A DNA stretch of 64,000 bases from JAICMB01 sp035295125 (lineage in GTDB: Bacteria > Acidobacteriota > Terriglobia > Bryobacterales > Bryobacteraceae), in assembly GCA_035295125.1 (NCBI GenBank), contig DATGJP010000088.1:62001-126000 (forward strand), given 5' to 3'. Below the pieces are notes generated by a model, which did no database searches, was not told where the DNA came from, and saw only the letters and a list, made by a program, of their open reading frames with translations. Positions 26,230 to 35,849 of the stretch are shown here, in pieces. The position numbers were made by a program, and so were the translations under genes. Numbering within the stretch: position 1 is the first letter of the stretch; the number at the start of each line of letters is the position of its first letter.

Positions 26230-26775
26230 ATGAACCGTCGAAACGCTGGGGCAGTCGCAGCTCAGTCCCCTACCCGCAGGCGACTGCTTATGAGCGCGGG
26301 TCTGGCCGCCATCCCCCTGCCCGCATTTGCCGCCGGTGATGACGTTTCCCGCACCGCGGAATCGATCCATCAGGAGCGCGTCTTCCAGGCAAGCCGCAAC
26401 CGGATCTACGACGCGCTTACCGACGCCCGGCAATTCGCAAAGATCGTAGAACTCAGCGGAGCCATGCGGTCGATGCCAACGGGAACGAAGGCTGCCGAAA
26501 TCAGCCGCGAGGTGGGCGGCGCATTTGCCATTTTCGGCGGCCATATTGTGGGACGACAGTTGGAACTCGTTCCGAACCAGAGGATTGTCCAGGCATGGCG
26601 CGTCGTCGATTGGAAGCCCGGTGACTATTCGATTGCCAGGTTTGAGCTGGCCGAGCAGGCTTCACAGACCAAGATCATTTTCGACCACCAGGGATTTCCG
26701 CAGGGAACCGGAGAACACCTCGCTTCAGGCTGGGAAGAACACTATTGGGAACCGCTCCGCAAATTCCTCGCTTAG
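26230..26775 (+). CDS. Exported SRPBCC (START/AHSA1-like) domain protein
   Basis: 181 residues from ATG 26230. The N-terminus has a twin-arginine-like signal (TRRRLLMSAGLAAIPLPAFA), unusual for this fold, which is normally cytoplasmic. The mature part has the SRPBCC/AHSA1 signature: IHQERVFQASRNRIYDALTD, then GGAFAIFGGHIVGRQLEL, then RIVQAWRVVDWKPGDYS and the C-terminal helix GWEEHYWEPLRKFL. It probably binds a hydrophobic ligand. Divergent from a TetR repressor with a shared palindromic operator, so it is likely the repressor's main target. Confidence 0.85.
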   Translation: MNRRNAGAVAAQSPTRRRLLMSAGLAAIPLPAFAAGDDVSRTAESIHQERVFQASRNRIYDALTDARQFAKIVELSGAMRSMPTGTKAAEISREVGGAFAIFGGHIVGRQLELVPNQRIVQAWRVVDWKPGDYSIARFELAEQASQTKIIFDHQGFPQGTGEHLASGWEEHYWEPLRKFLA

Positions 26776-26842
26776 AGCTAAAGACTTGTGAGACCTGGCA
26801 GCCTGTGGCAGAAGTCTTTGAGAGCGGCATGCGCAGGCGGCT

Positions 26843-26870
26843 TCGCCTGCCCGATTTCTGCCACGGCTTT
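26843..26870. repeat. Dispersed palindromic repeat core, copy 7
   Basis: Contains gcaggcggcttcgcctgc, the same palindromic core as in the other copies, without the longer ends. It lies in the 239-bp gap 26776-27014, where I see no gene. Confidence 0.5.
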
Positions 26871-27014
26871 ACCCAAGGCGACGTCCCGCCATTGATCCGG
26901 GCGATAGCGGTCGAACCGGGAACTGGATGGCAGATCATCAGCGTTCTTCAGGCACAGCGCGCGGCGTTCAGAACATCGTCGGCGTGGGCACCCGAAGAAC
27001 CCTAGCCGTAGCCG

Positions 27015-28568
27015 TCACTGCAACACAACCGCGGCTACTCCGTCATACTGCGACATATCGCTGACGATCACTTTGTCCCCCGGCTGCAGACCGCTCTTGA
27101 TCTCGATCAGTTGCACCGAGGTCGCGCCCAACTGCACCGGAACCTTCTTCGCCGAATGGCCGTCGGGTTCGAGCTTGAACAGCATAACCCGACTGTTGGA
27201 TCGGCCGAAAACCGGCCTGCCCACGTACACCACATTGGTTAGTTCCCCTACCGTAATAATCCCGTCCACCGGTTCCTGCAGATTGAGACCGGGCGGCAGA
27301 GCGTCACTTAACACTACGTCCACAGTCACTGTGCCGTTCGCCACTTCCGGATGCACCACCGCAACCTTGCCGCCAACGGTCTCCTTGCGATTCTTGAATC
27401 CAATGATGGCAGGCTCGCCTTGCCGCATTTCCTGCATCTGCGTCCCCGCCACTTTGAGCGCCGCCGTATGGTTTGAGGTTAATAGGCCCGACCCGCGCAG
27501 CTCCATCTTCATATCGCCTTGCTTCACTGTGTCCAACCAAACGGTGTGGAGGTCCACTACCGGCTCGCTCTGCCCTTGCGCGCCGGTCACTGCTACGCCT
27601 GCGATTCCCAATAGGAGCAGGGCACCCAAAGACCAGGCCGCTCCCCATCCGGCGGGCCTGTGCGCCGCCGCGGGATTGGTCAGCCGGCGGATCCGGCGCA
27701 GGAGCGAACCGTCGTTCGCAGATAGCGCAGCCTTGAAATGTGCCGGCCGCATGGATTCCAATTCCGCCAGGGCGCTTGCGTACACCAGGACATCGCCGCT
27801 CGCCGCCACGGCGAGATCATCGCAGCAATGCTCGCGCTCCGCCCGGATCTGGTGTGAGATCCACCACACCGCGGGATGGTAAAAGAGCAGGCTCTCGGCG
27901 ATCCCTTGCAAGACGTTCACCAGGTAGTCGTGCCGCCGGACATGCGCCAGTTCGTGCGCCAACAGGGCCTCTACCTGCTCGGGTGCCAGCCCACACAGTA
28001 CGCCCACCGGGGCGAGAATCACCGGGCGAAGCCAGCCGATGACCGAAGGAGAGTCCACTCGATCCGTGGCCAGCAACCGCACGCTTCGCGACACGTGCAT
28101 TCGTTCCATCAGCCGGTCGAGGGTTTGCTGCCATTCGGTGAGCACCGGCGCATGGCGTGAACGCCGCAGAGCCGCCGCGGAGATGAATCCCATGAGTAGC
28201 CGGAAGGAACACGCGGCGGCTCCGGCGAACCACACCATTACAATCCCCGGCATCGCTTGTTGCCAGGGATCCGTGACCGGTGAGTACGCAACCGCAGGGG
28301 CGAGCTTCCGGGCGCCCCACTCTGTAAGATCCCCGACCCCCGCCGCCTGCCCCGAATTTCCAAGCCACCAGTAAGTGAGGGCAGGAGCCGCGGTCATTGT
28401 CAACAGCGAAGCGCAGGCGATTGCGTAGCGGCCGCGCGCCGAAATGCGGCCACCGGCCAACGCCCGGGCGAGCGCATAGAGAGCTGCCACCAGGATTCCC
28501 TGCCACAGAAAGTGCAGAAGCGTCCAGCCCAGACGCTCGGTCCACGGCTGGTTCAGTAGCGTGATCAT
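27015..28568 (-). CDS. M56 (BlaR1-like) membrane metallopeptidase fused to the C-terminal part of an RND/MacA-type efflux adaptor
   Basis: 517 residues. The N-terminal half (about 1-330) is a BlaR1/MecR1-like M56 peptidase: four or so membrane helices, zinc motif HELAHVRRHDYL, and EREHCCDDLAVAASG. In place of the usual sensor, the C-terminal part (about 345-517) matches the beta-barrel and membrane-proximal end of HlyD/MacA-type periplasmic adaptors. This covers NGTVTVDVVLSDALPPG, VYVGRPVFGRSNSRV, LFKLEPDGHSAKKVPVQL and GLQPGDKVIVSDMSQYDG. The adaptor's lipoyl and coiled-coil parts are missing. The start overlaps the stop of the BlaI gene by 4 bp (ATGA). It should cleave or sense via the periplasmic domain and relieve BlaI repression. 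Confidence 0.88.
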   Translation of the reverse strand: MITLLNQPWTERLGWTLLHFLWQGILVAALYALARALAGGRISARGRYAIACASLLTMTAAPALTYWWLGNSGQAAGVGDLTEWGARKLAPAVAYSPVTDPWQQAMPGIVMVWFAGAAACSFRLLMGFISAAALRRSRHAPVLTEWQQTLDRLMERMHVSRSVRLLATDRVDSPSVIGWLRPVILAPVGVLCGLAPEQVEALLAHELAHVRRHDYLVNVLQGIAESLLFYHPAVWWISHQIRAEREHCCDDLAVAASGDVLVYASALAELESMRPAHFKAALSANDGSLLRRIRRLTNPAAAHRPAGWGAAWSLGALLLLGIAGVAVTGAQGQSEPVVDLHTVWLDTVKQGDMKMELRGSGLLTSNHTAALKVAGTQMQEMRQGEPAIIGFKNRKETVGGKVAVVHPEVANGTVTVDVVLSDALPPGLNLQEPVDGIITVGELTNVVYVGRPVFGRSNSRVMLFKLEPDGHSAKKVPVQLGATSVQLIEIKSGLQPGDKVIVSDMSQYDGVAAVVLQ

Positions 28569-28975
28569 TGTTTTCCCCTCCTGTTTTCGAATTCGTCCAA
28601 CAGACTCCGTATCTCGGCCAGGTCCTTGCCTGAAGCCGGCTGCGCCGCGAGCGCTCCCAGCACCAGGCTTTTCGCCGATCCTTCAAATGCGCGCTTCAAC
28701 AGGTCGCCCGCGATTTGCCGCTGCGTCTGCTCCTTCGGTGCGCGCGCTTCGTAAAGATGCGAGCGGTAGCGCTCGTTGCGCACCACCAGTCCCTTTTCGA
28801 ACATGAGCTGCATCAACTTCAGCGTGGTGGTATATCCACTGTCCTTAGCCAGGGCTTCATGTACCTCGCGCACGGTGCTGGCGCCCTGACGCCACAGCAC
28901 CGCCAGGATGGCTATTTCGGCGTCGGTTGGAAGCGGCGGGGGGGCGGGCTCTTTGGAAACGGATCGGAAGGCCAC
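28565..28975 (-). CDS. BlaI/MecI-family transcriptional repressor
   Basis: Winged-helix repressor of about 136 residues: LPTDAEIAILAVLWRQGAST, REVHEALAKDSGYTTTLKLM, then RYRSHLYEARAPKEQTQRQI, the region usually cleaved on induction. GTG 28975 is the best start; the frame is open upstream but that part covers the operator. Its stop overlaps the start of the M56 gene by 4 bp. Two TTCGTATG-type operator sites lie directly upstream, so it should repress its own operon. This is the standard BlaI-BlaR1 pair, of which Acidobacteriota carry many copies. Confidence 0.9.
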   Translation of the reverse strand: MAFRSVSKEPAPPPLPTDAEIAILAVLWRQGASTVREVHEALAKDSGYTTTLKLMQLMFEKGLVVRNERYRSHLYEARAPKEQTQRQIAGDLLKRAFEGSAKSLVLGALAAQPASGKDLAEIRSLLDEFENRRGKQ

Positions 28976-28986
28976 GCTCCGAGTAT

Positions 28987-29026
28987 CATACGAACGAATT
29001 CGTATGTCAACGAAATAATTCGTATG
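28987..29026. promoter_or_regulatory. Two tandem operator-like palindromes upstream of BlaI
   Basis: The first site is perfect: catacgaa (28987-28994), 4-bp centre, ttcgtatg (28999-29006). The second, exactly 20 bp on, has the same right arm ttcgtatg (29019-29026) and a partial left arm (tcaacgaa). Position and spacing fit cooperative BlaI binding. Confidence 0.75.
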
Positions 29027-29085
29027 ACCGGTGAAAAGCGCCGGCAAGCGGAAGCGCGAAACGCTCCTGGAAATATACTTCGCCG

Positions 29086-29163
29086 GAGTGATAACTTCCT
29101 CAACCTCTCACGCATTCTGACCGGAAAGCAACGCTTCCCAAACAACTACAAGGAGGAAAGAAC
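29086..29163 (+). promoter_or_regulatory. Leader segment A, repeated at 30343
   Basis: Shares with the downstream copy gagtgataa, tctcacgcattctgac, ggaaagc, gcaacgcttcc and an almost identical purine-rich ribosome-binding site (aaggaggaaagaacATG). It precedes a 31-codon ORF and then the peptidoglycan-binding-like gene at 29259. It may be a promoter/5' leader or a riboregulator; the sequence does not decide. Confidence 0.55.
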
Positions 29164-29259
29164 ATGACCACCATCGTGAGTCTAAAAGCGTATCCAACAC
29201 GGAGCCTCGACAATTTTGCCACGGCGACAGGCCTTCGCCCTAGAACGGAGGTGGAGTGA
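29164..29259 (+). CDS. Small ORF (31 aa) after a strong ribosome-binding site
   Basis: ATG 29164 follows AAGGAGGAAAGAAC, one of the best ribosome-binding sites in the window. The 31-residue product (MTTIVSLKAYPTRSLDNFAT then ATGLRPRTEVE) has no signal peptide or known motif. Its stop overlaps the start of the next gene (TGATG), so translation is coupled. It may be a leader peptide or a small secreted substrate. The same position in the second module has an unrelated 43-residue ORF. Confidence 0.5.
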   Translation: MTTIVSLKAYPTRSLDNFATATGLRPRTEVE

Positions 29260-30245
29260 TGCCTGCCATCGGCGCGTCGGTAGGTGTGGCGAACGGGAAG
29301 CAATGCTACAACGTCCCCGCGGATCAGGCGGTCGTGCAGAACCTTCTGAGTCAAATTCCAGCGAGCATGGGCGGAACATGCGGGAAAACGAATTGGACTA
29401 CACCCTTGTGGAAGTTGTGTGCAGCCGACCTACACAAAGCAATCCTGCAGTTCCAGCGGGTGAACAGCGGCCGATTGGCGGCTGCGGACGGGCACGTGGA
29501 TCCTGGTGGCGCCACCATTCAGTTGATGAACCGCCTGGCCAGTACCGAGGAGGGTGGTGTACCTGGAAGCGGCGAGAGCCCCGCCGAATCAGACCGGGCC
29601 GGAGGCCATGGGGGATTGGCCGATTCGGACCGCACCCCGAACGTCAAGGTAGATCTCGCCCCCTTGTTTGCAGCCGGGTTGGTCGAGACAAATTGGCAAC
29701 TGAAATCATCCAGCTCTGTGGGCATTTCCATCGCGTTTGTTGGCGGTGGATCCGGCCATTTCTATCTGTCTCACGGCTCGGAGGAATACACGCTTAGGTA
29801 TACCACTCTCGGCGGGAGCCTGGGCGTCGCTCCGGTGAGTGTGTCCCTGGGGACGAAGTCGATGGACTCCTCGGGATCAAAGCTGTACACATTTTCCTCC
29901 CGCCCGGATTTGGACCTTAAGGACCTGGAGGGAGGGCTGCAAATGGTCACCATCTCTCTCGACCTCGGCTTTGCGAAAGCAAAGAACTTCGCTACAGGCG
30001 GATATGGATCGGTTATCTGGTTTGGGTGTGGCGGAGGCTCGTTTTTGCTCGCCAGGGCCTTATACTCAGCGCTCTCAGACGCCACTCCCGGTTCTCAAGC
30101 AAAAATCAACGCGCTAATGCGGCAGTTGAGCGCCCACTGTGGGGCAGTGGGCGTACTAGCGGGCCGCCAGATGACGTCGCCGGACTACTCGATTGCAGTT
30201 ATGGGCGGCACCGCGTTCAGGGAGATAGGGTCATGGAAACTTTGA
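29259..30245 (+). CDS. Unknown protein with N-terminal peptidoglycan-binding-like domain
   Basis: 328 residues from ATG 29259, with GGAGGTGGAG upstream, coupled to the small ORF before it. The N-terminal part (about 1-95) resembles PG_binding_1-like modules: paired helices (DQAVVQNLLSQIP, then HKAILQFQRVN) and ADGHVDPGGATIQLMNRL, in which DGxVDPGG is typical. A low-complexity linker (about 100-128) leads to a 200-residue Gly/Ser-rich, beta-looking domain I do not recognise (FVGGGSGHFYLSHGSEEY, and FGCGGGSFLLARALYSALSD). No signal peptide. The neighbouring gene 30578-31036 carries the same type of N-terminal module. Confidence 0.65.
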   Translation: MPAIGASVGVANGKQCYNVPADQAVVQNLLSQIPASMGGTCGKTNWTTPLWKLCAADLHKAILQFQRVNSGRLAAADGHVDPGGATIQLMNRLASTEEGGVPGSGESPAESDRAGGHGGLADSDRTPNVKVDLAPLFAAGLVETNWQLKSSSSVGISIAFVGGGSGHFYLSHGSEEYTLRYTTLGGSLGVAPVSVSLGTKSMDSSGSKLYTFSSRPDLDLKDLEGGLQMVTISLDLGFAKAKNFATGGYGSVIWFGCGGGSFLLARALYSALSDATPGSQAKINALMRQLSAHCGAVGVLAGRQMTSPDYSIAVMGGTAFREIGSWKL

Positions 30246-30342
30246 GGACGAACCCCCCATCGGCCTCACCGTGTGACGCGGGCCTTATAGCGTCGGCCCC
30301 GCGCCCGGCGGGCGGCCACGTCTTGAAAACAATTTTCGTACC

Positions 30343-30433
30343 GAGTGATAATTCGTTCCCCTTCTCACGCATTCTGACGGGAAAGCGATTCGGCCATGGA
30401 GGCAACGCTTCCTGCAAACAGAAGGAGAAGAAC
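30343..30433 (+). promoter_or_regulatory. Leader segment B, second copy of leader A
   Basis: Repeats gagtgataa, ttctcacgcattctgac, gggaaagc, ggcaacgcttcc and a ribosome-binding site gaaggagaagaacATG as in leader A, with about 15 extra bases in the middle. It precedes a 43-codon ORF and a second peptidoglycan-binding-like gene. Confidence 0.55.
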
Positions 30434-30565
30434 ATGTCTTCCATCAAACCAATTGGATTGGTGAGTTCAGCGCACAACATCACACCGGGCGGCCTAAGAC
30501 GTCTTCCGGAACTCAATTTACACAAGTACAGTCCCGACACGGCGGTACGTCGGTTAGTCGGCTAA
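30434..30565 (+). CDS. Small ORF (43 aa) after a strong ribosome-binding site
   Basis: ATG 30434 follows GAAGGAGAAGAAC. The product (MSSIKPIGLVSSAHNITPGG, then LRRLPELNLHKYSPDTAVRR) is basic, has no signal peptide and no recognised motif. It occupies the same position in module B as the 31-residue ORF does in module A; apart from M(S/T)(S/T)I at the start they are not alike. The next gene begins 12 bp later. Confidence 0.5.
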   Translation: MSSIKPIGLVSSAHNITPGGLRRLPELNLHKYSPDTAVRRLVG

Positions 30566-30577
30566 GGAGCATCCGCA

Positions 30578-31036
30578 ATGGCTTTCATTGACTTCTTTTA
30601 CGCTTACGGATCTGACGATGCCCGGTTTTCAGGGACCCATTGGATTTACAATGTTCACGCCCCTGTGGGTTTTGGGGCGCCGAACCGGCACGAAGACGTG
30701 GCGGTGGTACAGACGCTCCTGTCGGGGTTAGCTCGCGGCGTGACAGGCATGCGTCCAATGGTGATTGATGGCAAGTTTGGACCCGAGACCCACAAACAAC
30801 TCCTCGTTTATCAGAAGTACGTTGCATCGCAGGGCGCGCGCGTCGTCGTCGATGGCCGCGTCGATCGCGCTCGTGGAGAATCTGGTTCGATCTCCCATTG
30901 TCGATATAGCATCCGCTATCTGAACGAAGGCGCTCATCAAATGTGTCCTGAGTACTTTCCTGCACTGGAAGTACCGGCGCCCAACTCCTTGCCGCCCGTA
31001 CTCTGGGCGGTCAGACAGCGAGGTGTTACAGATTGA
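30578..31036 (+). CDS. Small protein with peptidoglycan-binding-like domain
   Basis: 152 residues from ATG 30578, with AAGGAG 8 nt upstream. The central part (about 30-100) has the PG_binding_1-like pattern: RHEDVAVVQTLLSGLARGV, then VIDGKFGPETHKQLLVYQKY and VVVDGRVD. The C-terminal 50 residues (YSIRYLNEGAHQMCPEYFPA) are unfamiliar. No signal peptide. With the small ORF before it, it mirrors the module at 29164-30245. About 60 bp downstream lies the kinase gene on the same strand. Confidence 0.65.
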   Translation: MAFIDFFYAYGSDDARFSGTHWIYNVHAPVGFGAPNRHEDVAVVQTLLSGLARGVTGMRPMVIDGKFGPETHKQLLVYQKYVASQGARVVVDGRVDRARGESGSISHCRYSIRYLNEGAHQMCPEYFPALEVPAPNSLPPVLWAVRQRGVTD

Positions 31037-31097
31037 GGTCTCACTATCCATGGTGAGGCGCTTTTGCAACTGAGTTGCTATAGTCTGGAGGACAGCA

Positions 31098-33413
<2,316 letters not shown>

Positions 33414-33461
33414 CCGTTCCAGTCGCTGGACAGATACCCTGGTATCCTTCTAGACACGCGA

Positions 33462-34046
33462 ATGGAAGTCGAGATCACCGAGTTGCTGGCCCGCGTGCGG
33501 ACCGGTGACCGCGCTGCGCTCGATCAACTCACTCCGCTCGTCTACGATCAGTTGCGGCGGATTGCCCAGGGGTGCATTCGCGGAGAGGCTCCCGGGCTCA
33601 CTCTACAGGCAACATCCCTGGTGCATGAAGCCTGGATGCGCCTCGTCGGCAACAGCCATCCCGATTACAAAGATCGTGCCCATTTCTTCAGCATCGCCGC
33701 CCGGCTAATGCGGCAAATCCTGGTTGACCATGCCCGCTCGGTGAGGGCGGCCAAACGGGGCGGCGGCAAGATTTCTCTCGATCCGCGAATGGAAGTCGCC
33801 GGCCATCGTCAGGATCTCGCGATCCTCGCTATTCATGAAGCCTTGGAGAGGCTAGCCGAGGAGGATCCACGGAAAGCGAAATTTATTGAGATGCGCTTCT
33901 TTGCGGGCATGACAATGGACGAGATCGCCGAATGCACCGGCGTCCCCAAGCCGACCGTCTACCGCGAGGTACGCGTTGCGCAGGCTTGGCTGTTTCGGGA
34001 GGCCGGACCGGCAAACTCTTCGCCAGACAAACTTCCCGACGAGTGA
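33462..34046 (+). CDS. ECF-type RNA polymerase sigma factor (Sig-70_X6-like)
   Basis: 194 residues from ATG 33462. The sigma-2 region is at about 20-90 (RRIAQGCIRGEAPGLTLQAT, then LVHEAWMRLVG and AHFFSIAARLMRQILVDHAR). The sigma-4 HTH is at about 125-180 (AKFIEMRFFAGMTMDEIAEC, then TGVPKPTVYREVRVAQAWLF). HARSVRAAKRGGGK and the TLQATSLVHEA stretch mark the TIGR02999-type group that is abundant in Acidobacteriota and Planctomycetes and usually sits beside a Ser/Thr kinase. Here the kinase gene ends 48 bp upstream, so the kinase is the likely regulator. No anti-sigma gene adjoins. Confidence 0.92.
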   Translation: MEVEITELLARVRTGDRAALDQLTPLVYDQLRRIAQGCIRGEAPGLTLQATSLVHEAWMRLVGNSHPDYKDRAHFFSIAARLMRQILVDHARSVRAAKRGGGKISLDPRMEVAGHRQDLAILAIHEALERLAEEDPRKAKFIEMRFFAGMTMDEIAECTGVPKPTVYREVRVAQAWLFREAGPANSSPDKLPDE

Positions 34047-34279
34047 CGGTTTTCTTCTGTGCTCTGCGCTCGTAGCCGCATTCCTTGCTGCACGCTAAAG
34101 AGTGCGTCCTCTGTCAACTGATCCCGAAGGACCTGGTTCGAGGACCACGACAATCCAATCGACCCGCAAACCTCATTCCCAAAACTACCCCCAAAATAAC
34201 AGCCCCATCTTCAATAACTTATGGCCAACCCTCGGACAAGCCACCAACACGCACCCACATCCTGTAACCAGAGGAACCG

Positions 34280-35707
34280 ATGCGCAACACCCTCTCCGAG
34301 CAGCTCTTCAATCACGCCATACGCAACATCTCTCCATTTGCCTCGCACACCGGCCACGCCTGGGCCGCAATCCCCACCAGCCCGACCACGCACGAAGCCT
34401 GGCCACTCGCCTCCCAGCGCTTCCAGGACTGGCTCGCGCACAGCTTTTTCACCGAACACAACATCTTCCCCGGACGCCAGGCCCTCTCGCAGTCTGTCCG
34501 CATGCTCCAGGCCCACGCCCGCTTCGGAGAAATGCCCCAACGCGAGATCCCCACGCGCATCGGTACCATCGGCCATCCCCTCCGGCCAACATCACTCACT
34601 ATCGACCTCGCGACACCCAGCAGCCGGATCATCGCCATCACGCCCCAAGGTTGGACCATTCGCGATGATCTCGGATCGGAATTCCTCGCTGTCTCCGGAG
34701 CGCTCCCGCTACCCCCGCCGAAGACCGCGCCTGGTAACCTGGTCGAACGCCTCCGTCAACTCCTCCCGGTACATTCCACTCTCGCGCTCCATCGCATCAT
34801 CGCCTGGCTCTACAGCGCGCTCCGGCCCGCCGGCCCCTATCCCATCCTCATCCTGACCGGCCCTCCAGCCTCCGGAAAATCCACCATCGCGCGCATTTTG
34901 CGCACACTGATCGATCCCCACGTCTCCCCGCTCCAGGGCCTCCCCAGGAGGCATCACATGATCCTGAGCCTGGCGTTACATAATCGCGTGCTCGCTTTCG
35001 ATCACACACCGGTGCTCAGCCGCGAAATGTCCGACGCCCTGGCTCGCCTCGCAAGCGGCACGAGTTTCGCGCAACCCGGCCGCCATCCCCTCGATCAACT
35101 GGAGCACTTTCCCCTGGCTCGTCCGATCATTCTCACCGTTCCGCAGACCGACGCAACCGCGTACCACTGGCGCCACAACCGCACCATCATGAGTCTCGCC
35201 ACCACCGTTCGACTCGACGCCATCGCGCCCGCGAACATGCGTTCCGAACAGGAACTCACTGAGCTTCTCGAACAGGAACACCCCGCCATCCTCGCGACGC
35301 TGTGCGACGCCCTTGCCGCCTCGCTCTCTGTCATCGGAGGCGATTCCCGGCCGGCTTCGCGATTCGCCGGCGCGTTCCACTGGACCGCCGCGGCCGCCGC
35401 CACCCTCGGCCTTTCCCTTGAAGATGTCCACGCCGCGTTCGCCACCGAACCGGTCATCCAGGCCATCATCGACCTTCTCGACTATCGCGGAGAATGGACC
35501 GGCACCGCCACGGAGCTGTTCAACCTCCTCCCTGGCCACGCGGCCAATCCCAAAACCCTGTCCCAGCTCCTCAACTCACTGCCCCTTGCCGTCTTCGGCA
35601 TCCATCACGAATCCCAGGCCTGCCACGACGGCCGAGTCATTCGGTTGAGCGCGACGCACCGCCCGAAATCTGCGTCGCGCGAAGACCACGCCAGCGTCGC
35701 ATTTTGA
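34280..35707 (+). CDS. Orphan P-loop ATPase resembling those of mobile-element replication/primase modules
   Basis: 475 residues from ATG 34280, with GAGGAA upstream. Walker A is at about 189-197 (ILTGPPASGKSTIARILRTL). Further on, AFDHTPVLSREMSDALARLA, then SGTSFAQPG, then EHFPLARPIILTVPQ follow the order seen in ATP-binding proteins of integrated elements, where the pattern is IALDN..SDALCRLATGGGFATR..RP.. That resemblance is from memory of the family. No integrase, primase or att site is visible nearby. The gene precedes a repeat and a decayed pseudogene, which suggests an eroded accessory patch. The 233-bp gap upstream shows nothing. Confidence 0.65.
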   Translation: MRNTLSEQLFNHAIRNISPFASHTGHAWAAIPTSPTTHEAWPLASQRFQDWLAHSFFTEHNIFPGRQALSQSVRMLQAHARFGEMPQREIPTRIGTIGHPLRPTSLTIDLATPSSRIIAITPQGWTIRDDLGSEFLAVSGALPLPPPKTAPGNLVERLRQLLPVHSTLALHRIIAWLYSALRPAGPYPILILTGPPASGKSTIARILRTLIDPHVSPLQGLPRRHHMILSLALHNRVLAFDHTPVLSREMSDALARLASGTSFAQPGRHPLDQLEHFPLARPIILTVPQTDATAYHWRHNRTIMSLATTVRLDAIAPANMRSEQELTELLEQEHPAILATLCDALAASLSVIGGDSRPASRFAGAFHWTAAAAATLGLSLEDVHAAFATEPVIQAIIDLLDYRGEWTGTATELFNLLPGHAANPKTLSQLLNSLPLAVFGIHHESQACHDGRVIRLSATHRPKSASREDHASVAF

Positions 35708-35735
35708 GCCGCGATGCGCGCAATCAACAACATCG

Positions 35736-35826
35736 GATGTGGAAGGGTAGTACACAGCCTCTGACTCTTAGCGTCCCGCGAGAATTGGAGGATGCGGAAG
35801 GGTGGCGCAGGCGGTTTCGCCTGTGC
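35736..35826. repeat. Dispersed palindromic repeat, copy 8
   Basis: Begins ggatgtggaagggtag, then tacacagcctctgactctta, gcgtcccgcga, ggaggatgcggaagggtgg and the core caggcggtttcgcctg. The middle segment matches 14274-14335 almost base for base. It abuts the truncated 5' end of the pseudogene at 35850. Confidence 0.75.
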
Positions 35827-35849
35827 ATCGTTCCACAGTGTCAGAGTGT

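Noticed and set aside
26776..27014. Possible small gene between the SRPBCC and M56 genes
   Set aside because: Frames cross the palindromic core gcaggcggcttcgcctgc and have no start signal or recognisable product.
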